Source: Glycine soja (taxonomy: Eukaryota; Streptophyta; Magnoliopsida; Fabales; Fabaceae). Taken from it: a DNA stretch of 64,000 nt. The position numbers were made by a program, and so were the translations under genes. Where the stretch lies: positions 42,707,562-42,771,561 of the forward strand of contig NC_041010.1 in NCBI RefSeq assembly GCF_004193775.1, given 5' to 3'. The notes under the pieces were generated by a model. The model had not been told where the DNA came from. It saw only the letters and a list, made by a program, of their open reading frames with translations, and did no database searches. This document shows, one piece after another, positions 49,926 through 62,682 of the stretch; positions within the stretch are counted from its first letter, which is position 1; each line of letters starts with the position of its first letter.

Positions 49926-50417
49926 ATTTTTTTCAGTTGTATTTCTTTTTTTCTTTTTTGTAAGATGCATGAAATTGAAAGGCAAGAAGGGCCTCATGAC
50001 AAACAAACAGAGGGCCCAAAGGGCTAAAACAGGAAGCCCAAGACCGAACAGTACTTGGTGTCCATGTATCATCGCAGCTTTTTTTATTTTTATTTTACGT
50101 GTTGCACCACTCTTAATTTTATGTAAGTTTTATTTTTAAAATGAGTAGTGTGTACACGGACAATAAAGGAATTTTATACTATATGGCAAGTTTGTTAATT
50201 TATACTTTTTTTTTAATGTGAGAATGCTTTACTAAAATTCAGGAACAGAATTGTCCTCAGGCATTACATCATTCTCAGCTAAAGCAACTAATTGAAAGGA
50301 AAAATCCTCTATCGAAAGCTGTTCAAAAACCCAAAGAGCTGATCTAGCCAAATTATCAGTCACCCTATTTACATTTCTATTCACACAAGTCAACAAATTC
50401 AAACACATACTTATCAT
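49926..50417 (-). mobile_element. LINE retrotransposon 3' relic (RNase H end)
   Basis: On the minus strand, 50417-50232 encodes NRNVNRVTDNLARSALWVFE, which fits the C-terminal RNase H segment of plant LINEs (pattern N-x-x-AD-x-LA). The residue equivalent to the conserved Asp is present (TDNLAR). Downstream there is about 250 bases of 3' sequence (near 49970-50060, AGGGCCTCATGAC and similar), ending in T-rich tracts on the plus strand (49926-49963) that would be the poly(A) tail. The 5' part of the element is missing, as is usual for 5'-truncated LINE insertions. The reading frame breaks upstream of 50417. Confidence 0.55.
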
Positions 50418-53052
50418 ATTTTCTTATTAACAATGTACAGATTAAACTCTTTAAAAATACTCTTATACTTCCTCTGTTCTCAAATATAAAAAAATATGAA
50501 ATATTAATTAAAAAATTAATTAGTCTCATTTAATTATATCAATTTTAATTAAAAAGTATTTTTTAACATATCTTTCATTAAAACTTGATATTAAGAATAA
50601 GAAAATATCATTAAAACTAACATCTCGATTAAATGAAAGATATTTTAGATATAGTATCTCAAAAACTTTAACTCGTGTATACATATTTTTAATAACTTCT
50701 GAAACATATTCTCTTCCAAAAAATTGATTTCAAAATGTTTTGTTAAATCACTTTCAAAATTTTAATGTTGGAGTACATTACAAATATTTTGAAACTAAAT
50801 TTTCAAGAATTTTTCTAATATATTCGACAATTGAAATTTTAAAAAATACATAGGCACTCATTTAGATAACAGTAATTTTGAAAGAAAAAAAAACAGTATA
50901 AATTAACATAAAAATGGTCTGATTAGTTAAAAAAAAATGTGCAAAATCATCTAGTAAATATAATCATTTGTGCTTTGTTAGTGCGAGTGGCATTTTCAAT
51001 GAACCATCAATTGATCTATTAAAAAAAATAGTTTCACAATAATCAGCAAGAAAAAGGAAGGAAAGAGATAGTGAGAGAGATAATCAAATTCCTTCCGTAT
51101 AAAATAAGTCATTGATTGGAGTACTACAAATCTAATTTTCTTAAATAAGATCTTAAGTTCAAATTTTGTGAATGAAAAAAAAATTGATTAAAAGAGGAGA
51201 ATCAGTTTAAGATTGGTAATCAAATTTTCTGAAAAAAATTAATTATTAACAAAACCATGATATTTGGTACCAATAAAATTGTTCAAAAAAATTCCGTCAT
51301 TATTATTGTCCGAAGAGATTTAGTAATGCAACGAGCATTTCTACAGTATAATACTGGGCCTCCTTTTTGGGTGCAATGTGGTGGACTTATTTGTTCATCT
51401 TCTATGATGGGTATTCGCAACCTTTCTTTTTTATTTTAACATTCCTCTTCTGCTTTTTTTTTCTTCTAAAACGTAATTTCTAAAATTTATTTTTTATGCT
51501 AAATTTAATTTTTACACTTTTGAAAACTTAATTTTAATTGAATTTCCAATATTTGTTAGTGCAGTTTTTTTAGCTATCGTAATTAAAGTTTTTTAATTCT
51601 TTGATGAGATTATGATGTTGCATGTTATGTCTGATCAGATGATGTTGTTGTTATGCTTAGATTTCAAGCATTCCCGGAGAAATTGAGATTTGCGAATGGA
51701 GCATCTTGCTTTGTTAACCTTGCCTTTGTCTCGAAATTTTGACAAGGACAATTTGCTCCTGTGAAAAATAAATTTTAAGAAGTATTATAACACTTCTAGA
51801 AATACTAAAAATTATATTTTTTAAAATTACTTTTTGAATTTTATTTGAAACTAACTTTTTGAATATATATTAACTATTAAAAAAACGTTTTCAAAAATGA
51901 TATATTTGAAAAAAGAAACAGAGGAGGATCTATTTACACTATATTAAACATTTGATTTCTATAATTAAGCACATATATCTATATTAACTTATAAACATAT
52001 AGATAAGCACTTACAATACCAGTGTACAAATTAAAAAATGTGGGTGCCAAGATAATAGCCGAATCTTATATGTGGCTTAAACCAATGGGCTTCTCAAACC
52101 TCTAAAGGAATTGGCAGACTTAGGCCGTGCTTTGATTGGCTAATGGCTATTTATTCTATCTATTATTTTTCCCAAAAAACATTTAAATGTTTTTAGAAAG
52201 ATTGTATTTGATTCAATAATATTATACTTTGAGAATTAGGAAAAGACAAAAAGGAAGGTGCATAAAACAGGCAGCACCACAGACGCAATGACCTGAGAGA
52301 GGCTGAAAGGCACAAAACCTGCAGTTTCATTTTCTAGTTATTTTTAATTTAATTAAAGCATTATGTGAGATGACAAAATAAAAATGTGATTGTTGTGTGT
52401 AAACCCATTTACACTAACAGTGTGACAGTATAGGTGCATTAATCTTTTTAAGTATTTTTGGAAAGATTTTATTTAATTCAATAATATACTAGTATTATAC
52501 TTTGCTCTTTTTAGTTATTTATTTTTCAAATGCTGTTACGTTCTATTGATTCAGAAATTCATATCAAAAGAAAGAAAAATAATATAAGTGAATAAAAACA
52601 ACAAAATGTCAAATTCGAATACAGAGAATAATCATATTCATGCAATAAAAGTATCTAACACATATGGCTGACAAGTGACAACACACGTTGTAATTGTGAG
52701 AGAGGATCCCAATTTGATCCTCATAAATTACAAATTACACGATTTAAGTATAAGATTAAGTTTTAGACTAATTATTAATAATTTGTACAAAGTCAATACT
52801 TATAAAAATATCTCGAGATTTCACAAAAGAGTTAAAGACTCTAACTACCTATGATTAAAAAAAATATTCATGCAATAAAAGTTAATATTAAAAAATAGAA
52901 AAAAAAACTTATTAAGTTGATTATCTTAACCATTAATTTGTCCTAAACTCCTATCAAATGATAATGTGATTTTTAATAATTGTTTGCATATAATTAATGA
53001 AAACTATTTAATATATTAAAATAAAAATTTACATGTTATTATTTAATTTTAA

Positions 53053-53056
<4 letters not shown>
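50418..53056. other. AT-rich intergenic DNA
   Basis: No gene is supported. A piece at about 51120-51185 (TTCTTAAATAAGATCTTAAG then TTCAAATTTTGTGAATGAAA) recurs in altered form near 60755-60810, so it is a dispersed repeat, perhaps a SINE-like element. The frame at 51257-51439 is unrecognised. Confidence 0.4.

Positions 53057-53091
<35 letters not shown>
53057..53091. repeat. (AT)n microsatellite
   Basis: About 16 AT units between AT-rich arms. Confidence 0.9.
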
Positions 53092-53093
<2 letters not shown>

Positions 53094-56000
53094 GGATTTT
53101 GATTTAAATTTTGTGTGCCGGCCGGTATCTATATGGAGATGGTGTAATTCTGTCGGATTAGTTGTTTCTGAGGAGTTTCGTGCAGGTTCGAAGATGAAAG
53201 TGTACATAGATCAATAATACATAAAGAAACTATTAGTGTCCCTGTTTAAAATAAAGTAATAGCATCATTTGATTAAAATATTAACTGATAATATCATTAA
53301 GCTTTACCTGAGTGGTTAGGGAGATAAATATACAGGTCATGAGTCACGATGCAAATCACGCTGAAATATCTTATTCGTCAATCCAAACTTTAAACTTCTC
53401 AACCCCTCTTTAACATAGTGGCTAATATTTTAATCAGGTTATTTTATTTGTCACATTCAATGATTCACAAGCTGATACGAATCAAATTCACGGTTGAAAA
53501 TTTTTATGACAAAATTAACTAGTGTTACTTTGAGTCACAATCAACAATTGGAAATCACTAACTTCATGGCTGGCGATGCTGAGTCACCCCACTAGCCACT
53601 ACTCAGCTGTAAAAATAAATAAATGAAACAATGAGTGAATTAAAGACCCACGTGACAACACAATAATGAAGCTTCCTCTTACTATAACTATAAGAATAAT
53701 AATTTCATCTATTAAATCTTTGATATTGAAGTAACGAAATATTATTGTCATTACTATCAATTCCTTGCTTGCATTATTAGTAGCCATAAGTAATTGTATC
53801 GTACAGAAGACACGCCACTTTTGTGGGGATTATTTATACCACCAAGTTAAGAAAGACCTTTAATTTCCATGGATAACATCCATCTACATGACCATAACTG
53901 TCTCTCTCGCCGTCATCCTCAATTCATTTCCCATTCTTCTTCATCCCTTCTCGAATAATGTTCACAATAAGTATAAATAAAACTAATTTAATTTCGAGCT
54001 GGCTATGATTCAGATTAATTGGATAAGGTTAGTCTACCTTATAGGCATCTCGATATAAACAAAAGAATCAACCTATTTTGCCATGTGTTGGCAACGTATA
54101 AGAACATTACAATGCATATAGAAACAAACAAGTACTAGTATGTCTCAACCTTGAACTTTGTATTAAAGAATTCAATCCATTTTAAACTCCTAGTGGGTTA
54201 GATATATGTCCATATACTGCATCCGTTTCAAATATAAAAATAATAAATAAAAACTTATTCATATTAACTATAAAATTTAATAAACCAGGTTTAATTACAT
54301 CAATCTCAATCTAAAAGTTTATCCGAATGTATCCTTTATTGGAACTTGACACGGGAATAAAAAAATTATTATAACTAAAATATCAATTAAATAAAAAGTA
54401 TTTTAGAAATAATAATATTAAATAAAATAAAATAAGTTGAAATTTTTATATATTTGAGATCAAGAAAATAATATTTTTTTTCTTATATTTAAAATCAGAG
54501 CAAATAATATACATCATATAATATGTACCATTTTTTATTGGTACTGGTGAAATTATTATTAACTTGAGCATTGCAAAGTTTTTTACAAATACTTTCACTC
54601 CTGACATTTCAACTACCTCAAACTTAGGTCAACAAAAATAATATATACCTCAGTTAGAACAATTTAGCATTTGATCAAAGGTGTGAGGTAAATAGTTAAT
54701 CTTGACAAAAAAAAAACACAATGAAATGAATAATAAAGGGGATGAAGTTAGCCTTTTTGAAATTGTTAGGTAAGGATTTTAAGTTAACTTTAACTTATTT
54801 AATCATCTTAAATCTTAAAAGTCTTTTATGTACCAAAAAAAAAAACCTTTTAAAAGTTTGTTTGACTAAATAGTGGAGATACTTATTTTAGTACCTTATA
54901 GTATTGTGATAACATTTTGTAATTTCATATAATATTTAAGCCTATAAGCTCATTAGCTTTTTTTTAATATTATCTTATTATTATTCATTCATTTACGTCT
55001 TTTTTTGTTATTATACACTTGTTAACTAATTTAATATCTAATTTTTTCTAATACTTTTAATTTAATAAGATAATATATCAATTTTTAACTAAGTAACTAA
55101 CCCTTAAGCTTTCAATTAACTTATCCACTAATTCAACCAAATATACTCGTAATTGATTGAAATTGAGCATGGGACTATGTGAATGGCAAAGTCTTGAGAT
55201 AGAATTCTCTGTCCCAACATAAATGTCGACAAACTATGCGATCACACACTATTTGATAAAGTTGGCGAAGGTACGTCAACTATCAAACAAAAGAAAATTG
55301 CAGCGATAAAAATGATCCATCCAACTTATGATAAACCCCTCCTGGTGTGGTGGACCACTTTAGGACTACACTAACGGGGACCAAAGTTAGGTTCTCCTTT
55401 TTTTCACATATGTTAACAAAATGGACTGATTAGTGGACCAAATTTTCCTTCATCCCCACACCAATATATACATTACAAACATGAATAATGCCGACATCAT
55501 TTTTGGACCATAAATTTATTTCTGAACTTACAGCCTGAAACATTTCAAAACAATCTTAATATATAACGCAATCAACTTGCCATGCCAATTGAGTCCTTTA
55601 TTCTTACAAGAACTTATGTGCTTTGCATGTCATTTTTCCTTCAAAAGTGTCATGCTTTGTCAAAAGTCCACAGACTTTTCAACTTCCACACCATACTATT
55701 GGTATGCAGCTAATTACTTGACCAATAAATAGAAGGGGAAATTGCAAGCTGTGTGTTTAAGGAGGAACAATGCTTCTACACAGATAACGAAAATGATAGT
55801 TGCTTTCCATTTTCCAACCATTGTACTTGAACCATTCTTTGAGAAGTCCGTGCAACAAGCTCTGAAAGGAAGTAATCTTCAAAACATAAAAGAATTGTAA
55901 TGTAAATTTTTTATGCCACCTTAATCAAGACTTCGGGGCAGAGTTCATGTCTATTTGCTCAATATACAACGACAACTTATCACCACACATAAGATCCCGA

Positions 56001-56300
56001 GCCATATTTTTTGCAATGGTGAAAAATGTATATATAAGTACTTAATAAGTTCATAGTGTTTGTCAGCTTCTGAAGAAAGCATCAAAGGGGTTGACGTACT
56101 ATCTTCTGATATCAGTATTGAGTAAACAATCCAATTCCAAGCTCAAAGAATAAGAAACAAAGGCCATCCTCAAACTCAAAGAAGTCCAATTGAGGGGCTT
56201 GGAGTACAATCCACAAAAGCATTAAGCCTATCTTTACCAGCTATTTGTATTTGCAGTTTGGTGCACCCATTAAAGCCATTGAAAAATGCTACAAAAATCA
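53092..56300. other. Intergenic DNA with a possible SINE-like piece
   Basis: No gene is supported. Near 53302-53360 the text CCTGAGTGGTTAGGGAGATA then CAGGTCATGAGTCACGATGC resembles degenerate pol III A and B boxes, as in tRNA-derived SINEs, but no tail or target duplication was found. The remainder is AT-rich. Confidence 0.35.
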
Positions 56301-56649
56301 ATTTGTAAACTCACTAGATAAGCTTCATTCTTGACCTCCAAACAATGTGGTCAATTTCCAAAATTCAAAGGCTACAAGGAATTCTTGAATAGCTTGTGTG
56401 TAGGGATGATACTATGCTAGAATTGGTAATTTGGTAATTGGGTATATCACACAATGTACAAACAGACAACATCTCAATCTGCTCACTAATATTATGAAGG
56501 ATAAAAGTTGAAGATGCCCTCTCCATATAAACACTGTTGGGCATGCTTCTCTTTAATTTAATGAAGTGAAGCTGTGAATGAGAATTTATAGGCACTCCTA
56601 CACTACCCATACAGCAACATAACATTACTGTGACCCTTTAGGTTTATTC

Positions 56650-58382
56650 TTATACATTGAATGAACAGTCTTGTGCTCTATTATACCTTGACTCTTCAAT
56701 CTTTGTGGCCACCTCAGACACTACTAGCCTGGTCAAAAGCAGCCCTGCAATTAAAGCTGCTGCCATCAACATTGTGAAAACAGCACTCCAACTCTTTGCA
56801 GATATGTAACCTGTTAGTAAAGGTCCAACTGCAGCCCCTATAGAACCGGTTCCGTCAATGATTGCTGTGACAGTTGCAAGAGCTCGTGAATTACCCTTCA
56901 ATGATTTATGTGTTCCCAGGTCAGCTGAAACTGCAGTAGTTATAAGAGCATAAGGTCCGTTCACAAACATGCCAGTGACAAACATCAATGCTCCATTTAC
57001 AATCAAAGAAACGTGCCCATAACTTCGATAGAAGAAGAGAGCGGGGATTGCACAGTACATGAAACTTGCTGCAGTAATGGCTCTAGCCTCTAAGTGATCA
57101 GAAATGTGGCCAGCTAGAATTCCACCGAGCACCCCTCCAACATCAAATAAAGTGGATAGAGTTCCTGATGTCCCACTAGATAGATATTTCCCATCAATTG
57201 CTGCATTATAATGAACATCAATGAGAAACTACAGATTTTATAACGCAAAATGCATTACATATTTAAATACGAAGTACAAAAGAAGAGTAGAGTATGATTG
57301 TTTGCTGCAATCGTAAAAGATAAAACTTCATGCAGATTAAACATAAAGATAAATTTAAAGTAGGAAGATTAAGTACCTGTGTGGCTAACATAGAATGGGA
57401 GCCAATAGAGAAACGTATATGCGACCAATTTGGCAAAAAACAGACACAGAGCAAAAGGAGCAACCCCAGGAATTTTCCATGCCTCTATGAACCCAACTGC
57501 TTCTTTCTCCTCAACTGGAGTCTCTTGCCTTAACAGAGGCTCTGCCGCTTCTTCTCCGCTTTTAATAGGACAACTGAATTCATCTTCCTCTCTTGCTCCT
57601 ACAGACTCGGGTGTGACCGGCAATATAAGGAAAACCACCAAACCAACGAAAGCAGTCATTAGTCCTGGCACCACAAAGGACCAACCCCATCCATAGCTCA
57701 ACATGGCAGAAGCAATCAAAGAACCGGCAATGTTCCCAATTGAAGTGTGAGCATTCCAAATTCCCATGATCAACCCTCTCTTGCTCTTCCCAAACCAGTT
57801 ACCCACAACAGCAACTACGGACGGCCATCCAGTGGATTGAAACAACCCAGCAATCATTTGAACTATTAAATAATAGTAGAAGTTGTGGATGTTTCCCCAG
57901 TACCCTACCCCAAACAGTGAAGTAAACAAGCCAGTTCCTATCATCCCCACCGTTAGAAAGATCCTCAAATTACACCTATCACCAAAATGTCCAGAAAAGT
58001 ACATTCCAAAAGCATAGACTGCAAGAAAAGCAACATCCAATTGACCAAGAAGGGATGTCCCATCTGATCCATTAAAGGGCGCCCAACCATCTCCAAGGTT
58101 GGAAGAAAGTGTCTTGGATCCATTTGACTCGGTGAAATTGGTTGGCCTAAACGGAAAGAAGGTCAAGCCTATAGCTGATGATTGGGGATCAAGGACACTC
58201 TTTACAATACTTGTGGTTTTTCTGGTGGCATGGTAACTAGCATAAGCAAAAAATGTTACAATCAGAACGATGGCTTGGTGGGTTTTGAAGGAGAGAGGAC
58301 CTCCATTCAAGTACTGTAGGAACCGAGTCCCAATGAGCTTTCCACAACTTCTCTGAGCCAACACTTCTGGTGCCGAACCCAT
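56650..58382 (-). CDS. G3Pp1: Glycerol-3-phosphate transporter (G3Pp1 type)
   Basis: Major-facilitator protein of the glycerol-3-phosphate / sugar-phosphate exchanger (SLC37) group. Two exons, 58382-57377 and 57200-56650, with a 176-base GT-AG intron, give 518 residues. About twelve membrane spans are visible: the first is [20 protein letters not shown] (about 38-57, with the RKT motif typical of these carriers), then [60 protein letters not shown], a long polar central loop (about 255-300), and in the second half [55 protein letters not shown] and [20 protein letters not shown]. It is closest to Arabidopsis G3Pp1/PS3, a gene known to be induced by phosphate starvation. A leader intron is likely: acceptor TTTTTTTTGCAG at 58445 and donor GGG-GTACGA at 59098. 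Confidence 0.93.
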
Positions 58383-59240
58383 GTATCTATGTATGCGACA
58401 AGGAGGAAGAAGTTGAGCTTCCCCTTATATAGAATAGAATATAACTGCAAAAAAAAAAATAATAATGAAATGAATATATAAGAAACACTAGATTTGGTTA
58501 ATTCCGATTGCACAGTAAAATAGCAATCGTTTCCTGGTCCTAGATATTGACTCGATCATACATAGCCATTAATTTTAACTAACAAATACCATATAGTCCA
58601 TACAAAAATTCATTTTATATATAAAAAAATCTAAAGACCCCAATCCCCCAGGATCTGAAAACAATTTCTCCAGAGAAACTGTGTATTTTCCTCACGTCCA
58701 CCACAAAGCATAATCGTCAAAAGCAAGACGTAAGGTCAGAAAAATGGAGTTCCATTTGATCATTTGACTCAAGAAAACATATTATTTAGAATTAAAAAAA
58801 AGTAATAAATTTATAACAGTGGGAGGTGCAGTGAGTATGAACATGCAAAGTGAATCTGAAATAAAATCCAAAGAAAAACTGCAGCAAAGATTTCCATCAT
58901 AAAAATTTAAGCCACCTCGGAAAACAAAAAAGTTCAGACAAACAGCCCAACATGGGATGAATGAATGAATTTCCCGACACCAAAAACACGCGAAAATAAA
59001 TAAATAAACGCCCCCCAGAATTATTTTTTTTAAAAAAAAGACACAAAGTTGAAAAGTGCAATGAAGAAAAATTGCCTCAGAAAAAAGAGAAATCGTACCC
59101 CTCAAGCAAAGTGGAGGTGAGTTGTGGCGTGCTTATTTTGTTGCAAAATCTGGGTTTGAACTTTGAAGTGGTTCAGTTCACGTTCTCCACCGTTTAAAGA
59201 GCTTGCGTCTGCGCGTGTGCTTGGTGACGGTTGTTGCTTA
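58383..59240 (-). other. Probable leader and core promoter of G3Pp1
   Basis: Leader exon 58444-58383 follows a long pyrimidine tract and CAG. The likely first leader exon runs from about 59240 to 59099, giving a 5'UTR intron of about 650 bases. These limits rest on splice signals only. I found no GNATATNC (P1BS) site in this proximal stretch. Confidence 0.45.
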
Positions 59241-62200
59241 AGCTTAACCAAAGAAAAAATTAAAAAGAAAAGGAAAACGCTCTCTTCTCTTCTTGTGTTG
59301 CGACGCAGAAAAAGAGAAACTACGTGTGATTACTTATGCTTGACGTTTATGCTTTTTTATTATGGGAAATGTCCATTTTGCTCCTTCTTTAACACCCATG
59401 GCCCACCCAAACTACCTGTTTATCTAAATTACCAGAATACCCCGCTTCCTCTCAATTCCCCAAAATCTCCTCCTTCTCAATAACATCACGGACAATAACG
59501 TGGGTCACACCAAAAACATTATACATATAAAAATCTCAGTAGTGCATTAGTGCAATCAAATATTCATAAATCTATTATCTATGTAAACAATAACACAAAT
59601 TAAAACGTTTTAATCGATACATTTTTCTAATTTTTAATGAACTCTTGATAATAAAAAAATATATAAGTGACATCTTGAAAGTTAATTTGCTTATAATGAG
59701 ATGAGATATGAGATACTAATGAATTTTGAATTTATAATAATTTATTGAGTTTTACTTTGTGATATGTAATATAATAAAATAAAACTACAGCACACTTTAA
59801 CATTTTTACAAGGCATTGGCATTAGAAATTAAATTTACTATCTAACACTTTTGTAAACTCATTTTTCTTTTTGTGTGATGTATGACATCAATAAGATAAA
59901 TTTTCCAAATCACTCTTTGTTGTAATTCATTATTTGTTGCATCGACAGATATAATATTTTTTATTCCAAGGGAGAATTGATTTACAGTCTATATAATAAT
60001 AATAAAATAATATGAAAAAAAATCAAAAATTACTTTTTAGAATAATAACTTTTTTATTTGAACATAGTTTATATTATATCATATTGGTATGTGGTTGAGT
60101 TTCTGTTGCCTATTAATCATTGGATAAAAATTTAAATGTTGTGTTCTTATCCTAACTTATTTTTATCTTATTTTCATATTTTATCCTATCATATTCATAT
60201 TTTATAATCAAACGATCCTTAAAATTGATTTTTATTAGTTGAAATATGTTTGGATTAAAACATTTCTAAATATTATAACTTGACTCAGATAATATTGTTA
60301 TATTTCTTTAATATATATATATATATATATAATATTTTTATCTTTGTTATTTAAATGGGTTTCATAATGGGTCAAAAATGAAAAATAAAATAAAGTAAGG
60401 GACTCAATAATAAACTACAGTTTTTCAGTCACAATAATAAAGTCGTTTTATCTTTTAAGCGACACAATTCATTTACATTGCTGATTTTGGGTTATTTTTT
60501 TATAATTATTTTTCAGAAATTTTAATGTAAGTCTTCTTTATTTTAGAATTACTACAACTACTTTAAAAATGATATAATTATAAAAACTATTAATTGTTTT
60601 TCATTAGGAAATGTTTTCTATTAGAAATTCTAGACAAACCGAGCTTTTGAAAGAGAAGAAAAAAATATAAATAAGAATATTTTAGGAATTTGATTTTTCT
60701 GAGTTTTTTCCATCCTACATTTTTTTAGAAGAATTATGTTTTTATATTGAACTAGATATTCTTAAATAAGATTTCAGATTTAAATTTTATCAATAAAAAA
60801 ATAATTAAAAAATAAAATTAATAAATATTTTATACCAATAATATATAATAATAAAAAATCACTTGATAGCATGACTTAAATTCACCCGTGTATAAGCTGG
60901 AAAGAGTATTTATTCCGTACTAGGAGTGGATGACGATTCAAGTCGCTGCCTTCCGCCAGAAGTTGCTAGAGGATAGAGTCATGTCATAATAATTGATTTC
61001 AAATTTGATATATAAAAAGATTTTGTGCCCGTATTGTAAAATATAAAAAATAATTTAATCTATTGAAACATACATTCTAATGTAAAAACTATAATTCCGT
61101 CAAAAAAAATGTAAAAATTATAATTAAAATTAACTCACACACGTATATATAGTATATCTTAATTATGTTGAACGACTTAAAAATATTTTATTAATTTAAA
61201 ATAAATGGATTTCTTATAACTAAATCTCGATCTATAAGATTTGGAGCACTCACATCATCGTCAAAACCTCATATCCAACAACGATCTTGACATTTATGTT
61301 TTATTTTGGTATTATTAGTTTGAGTAAATACGGGCATTAATGAGTGAAAAGAAAACATATCCCCTTTTATTGTACATTTTTATCCATTTCGTTACCATCA
61401 GTTTTCTCCCCAAAAAAAATTGTACATTGAGCTTGAGCTTGAGACTTGAGTTTTTTTTCGCGTGATTTGCAAGACTGTTCTATATAAATGAACTCCGCGT
61501 CAATCGGTCATAACAGTTATTCTATCGTAGTCGAGTGAGGGAGGATACATGTAAAAGGTATTTTATTTTTATACTCAAGTGATCTCATATTAAATTCAAA
61601 ATGAAAATGATAAAAGTATAATTAAGCTCTGAAAATAGTTGGGCTAGCTGCATGTTCAAATAAGACCCCATGGATCATGCTGACTTAAACGTGATACATG
61701 AAAAGAATGCTATTCAGTGGTGGACCTATATCCACTTTTTGACTAACACCTCCTCATTTTATAAAATTTATAAATAAAATCTTATATTTTTATATTTTAT
61801 TTTATTTATATTTATATAATTGAATTTATTGATTTTTTTTTTATAATTTACACTCACTGACTTAGGATTTTAGATCCGTTATTGATGTCATTATCGACCC
61901 ATCAAGAACAACCATTAGATGCGTTTAGATTTTAATGTTTTGGTGAATGGGTGCCATTAGATTATGTCAGCGATAACAAAATGTTTTTATATTTTAATGA
62001 ACTATGTTTGAATTGTAAATATATTAACAGAGTGTAAAATTTGATAAATAAAATAAATAATGAGTATGGTACGAAGAAATAATTAAAGAAGGTGCAGGAA
62101 GGGAAACATACCTTGGTGTAGGAAGTTGCCTGGAACTAAACAAAAACAGCTCAAGCAATAGGACGAAAATATCAAAATCGAAATAAGAAAACAGCATACC

Positions 62201-62331
62201 TGCAATTTAAATACTTTGGCAAAATGTGGGGACCAATGCAGCAAGGACATATTTGTCAATTCAAACAGGGGCAAAATCGTGATATGATAGCCGCCCGGTC
62301 TTAATTTGAAATGAATGGGAAAGAATAAAGA
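59241..62331. other. AT-rich intergenic DNA
   Basis: No gene is supported. There is an (AT)n run at 60310-60331 and a dispersed repeat near 60755-60810 also seen at 51120. Around 62080-62280 the minus strand shows splice-like sites (TTGCAG-GTATGC; TTCCAG, 18 bases, AAG-GTATGT) but no coding sense. Confidence 0.4.
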
Positions 62332-62504
62332 GGATATTCGAATATCCGATTAGCATTATTCCTTTTGTGAAGCGGATATCCGCCTGCTGAACATTCGGGG
62401 CCCACGTGTTCTCCTAGTCCTACGTGGAGGTTTGCAATAATATGACGTGGCAAAATTAGCGGACCATGGACGCCATGTAGCCATATATATTTTGAGTCCA
62501 CGTA
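62332..62504. promoter_or_regulatory. Cluster of three P1BS and four ACGT-core sites
   Basis: Three exact matches to the PHR1-binding site GNATATNC lie within 50 bases: GGATATTC (62332-62339), GAATATCC (62340-62347) and GGATATCC (62374-62381). They are followed by four ACGT-core bZIP/bHLH-type sites: CACGTG (62403-62408), TACGTGGA (62421-62428), GACGTGGC (62444-62451) and CCACGTA (62498-62504). The DNA here is less AT-rich than its surroundings. The nearest recognised gene is the phosphate-starvation-type transporter G3Pp1, whose start is about 4 kb away on the minus strand, so this could be its distal promoter or that of an unrecognised transcript. Confidence 0.55.
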
Positions 62505-62682
62505 TAATACGCTGCATTATTTTTTGTTTGCTTTCACACTCTTTATGGGCTAAGTAAAAGTAAGCCCATTTTGTTCTATTGTTTTCATATCAATATGAAT
62601 GTTAGAGTAAGAAAACAAAAAACGAAATGATTTTCTTTTCAAAAAATTGTGAAAAACAAATGGGGTGGGGATAAGTCTAATT

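Noticed and set aside
53302..53360. A tRNA gene or intact SINE
   Set aside because: Only loose A-box and B-box wording is seen; no cloverleaf can be drawn and no tail or duplication is found.
59163..59483. 106-codon frame upstream of G3Pp1
   Set aside because: It covers the probable promoter and leader of G3Pp1 on the opposite strand and has no family resemblance.
62301..62501. 66-codon minus-strand frame over the P1BS/ACGT cluster
   Set aside because: Unrecognised peptide; the DNA is better explained as a regulatory cluster.
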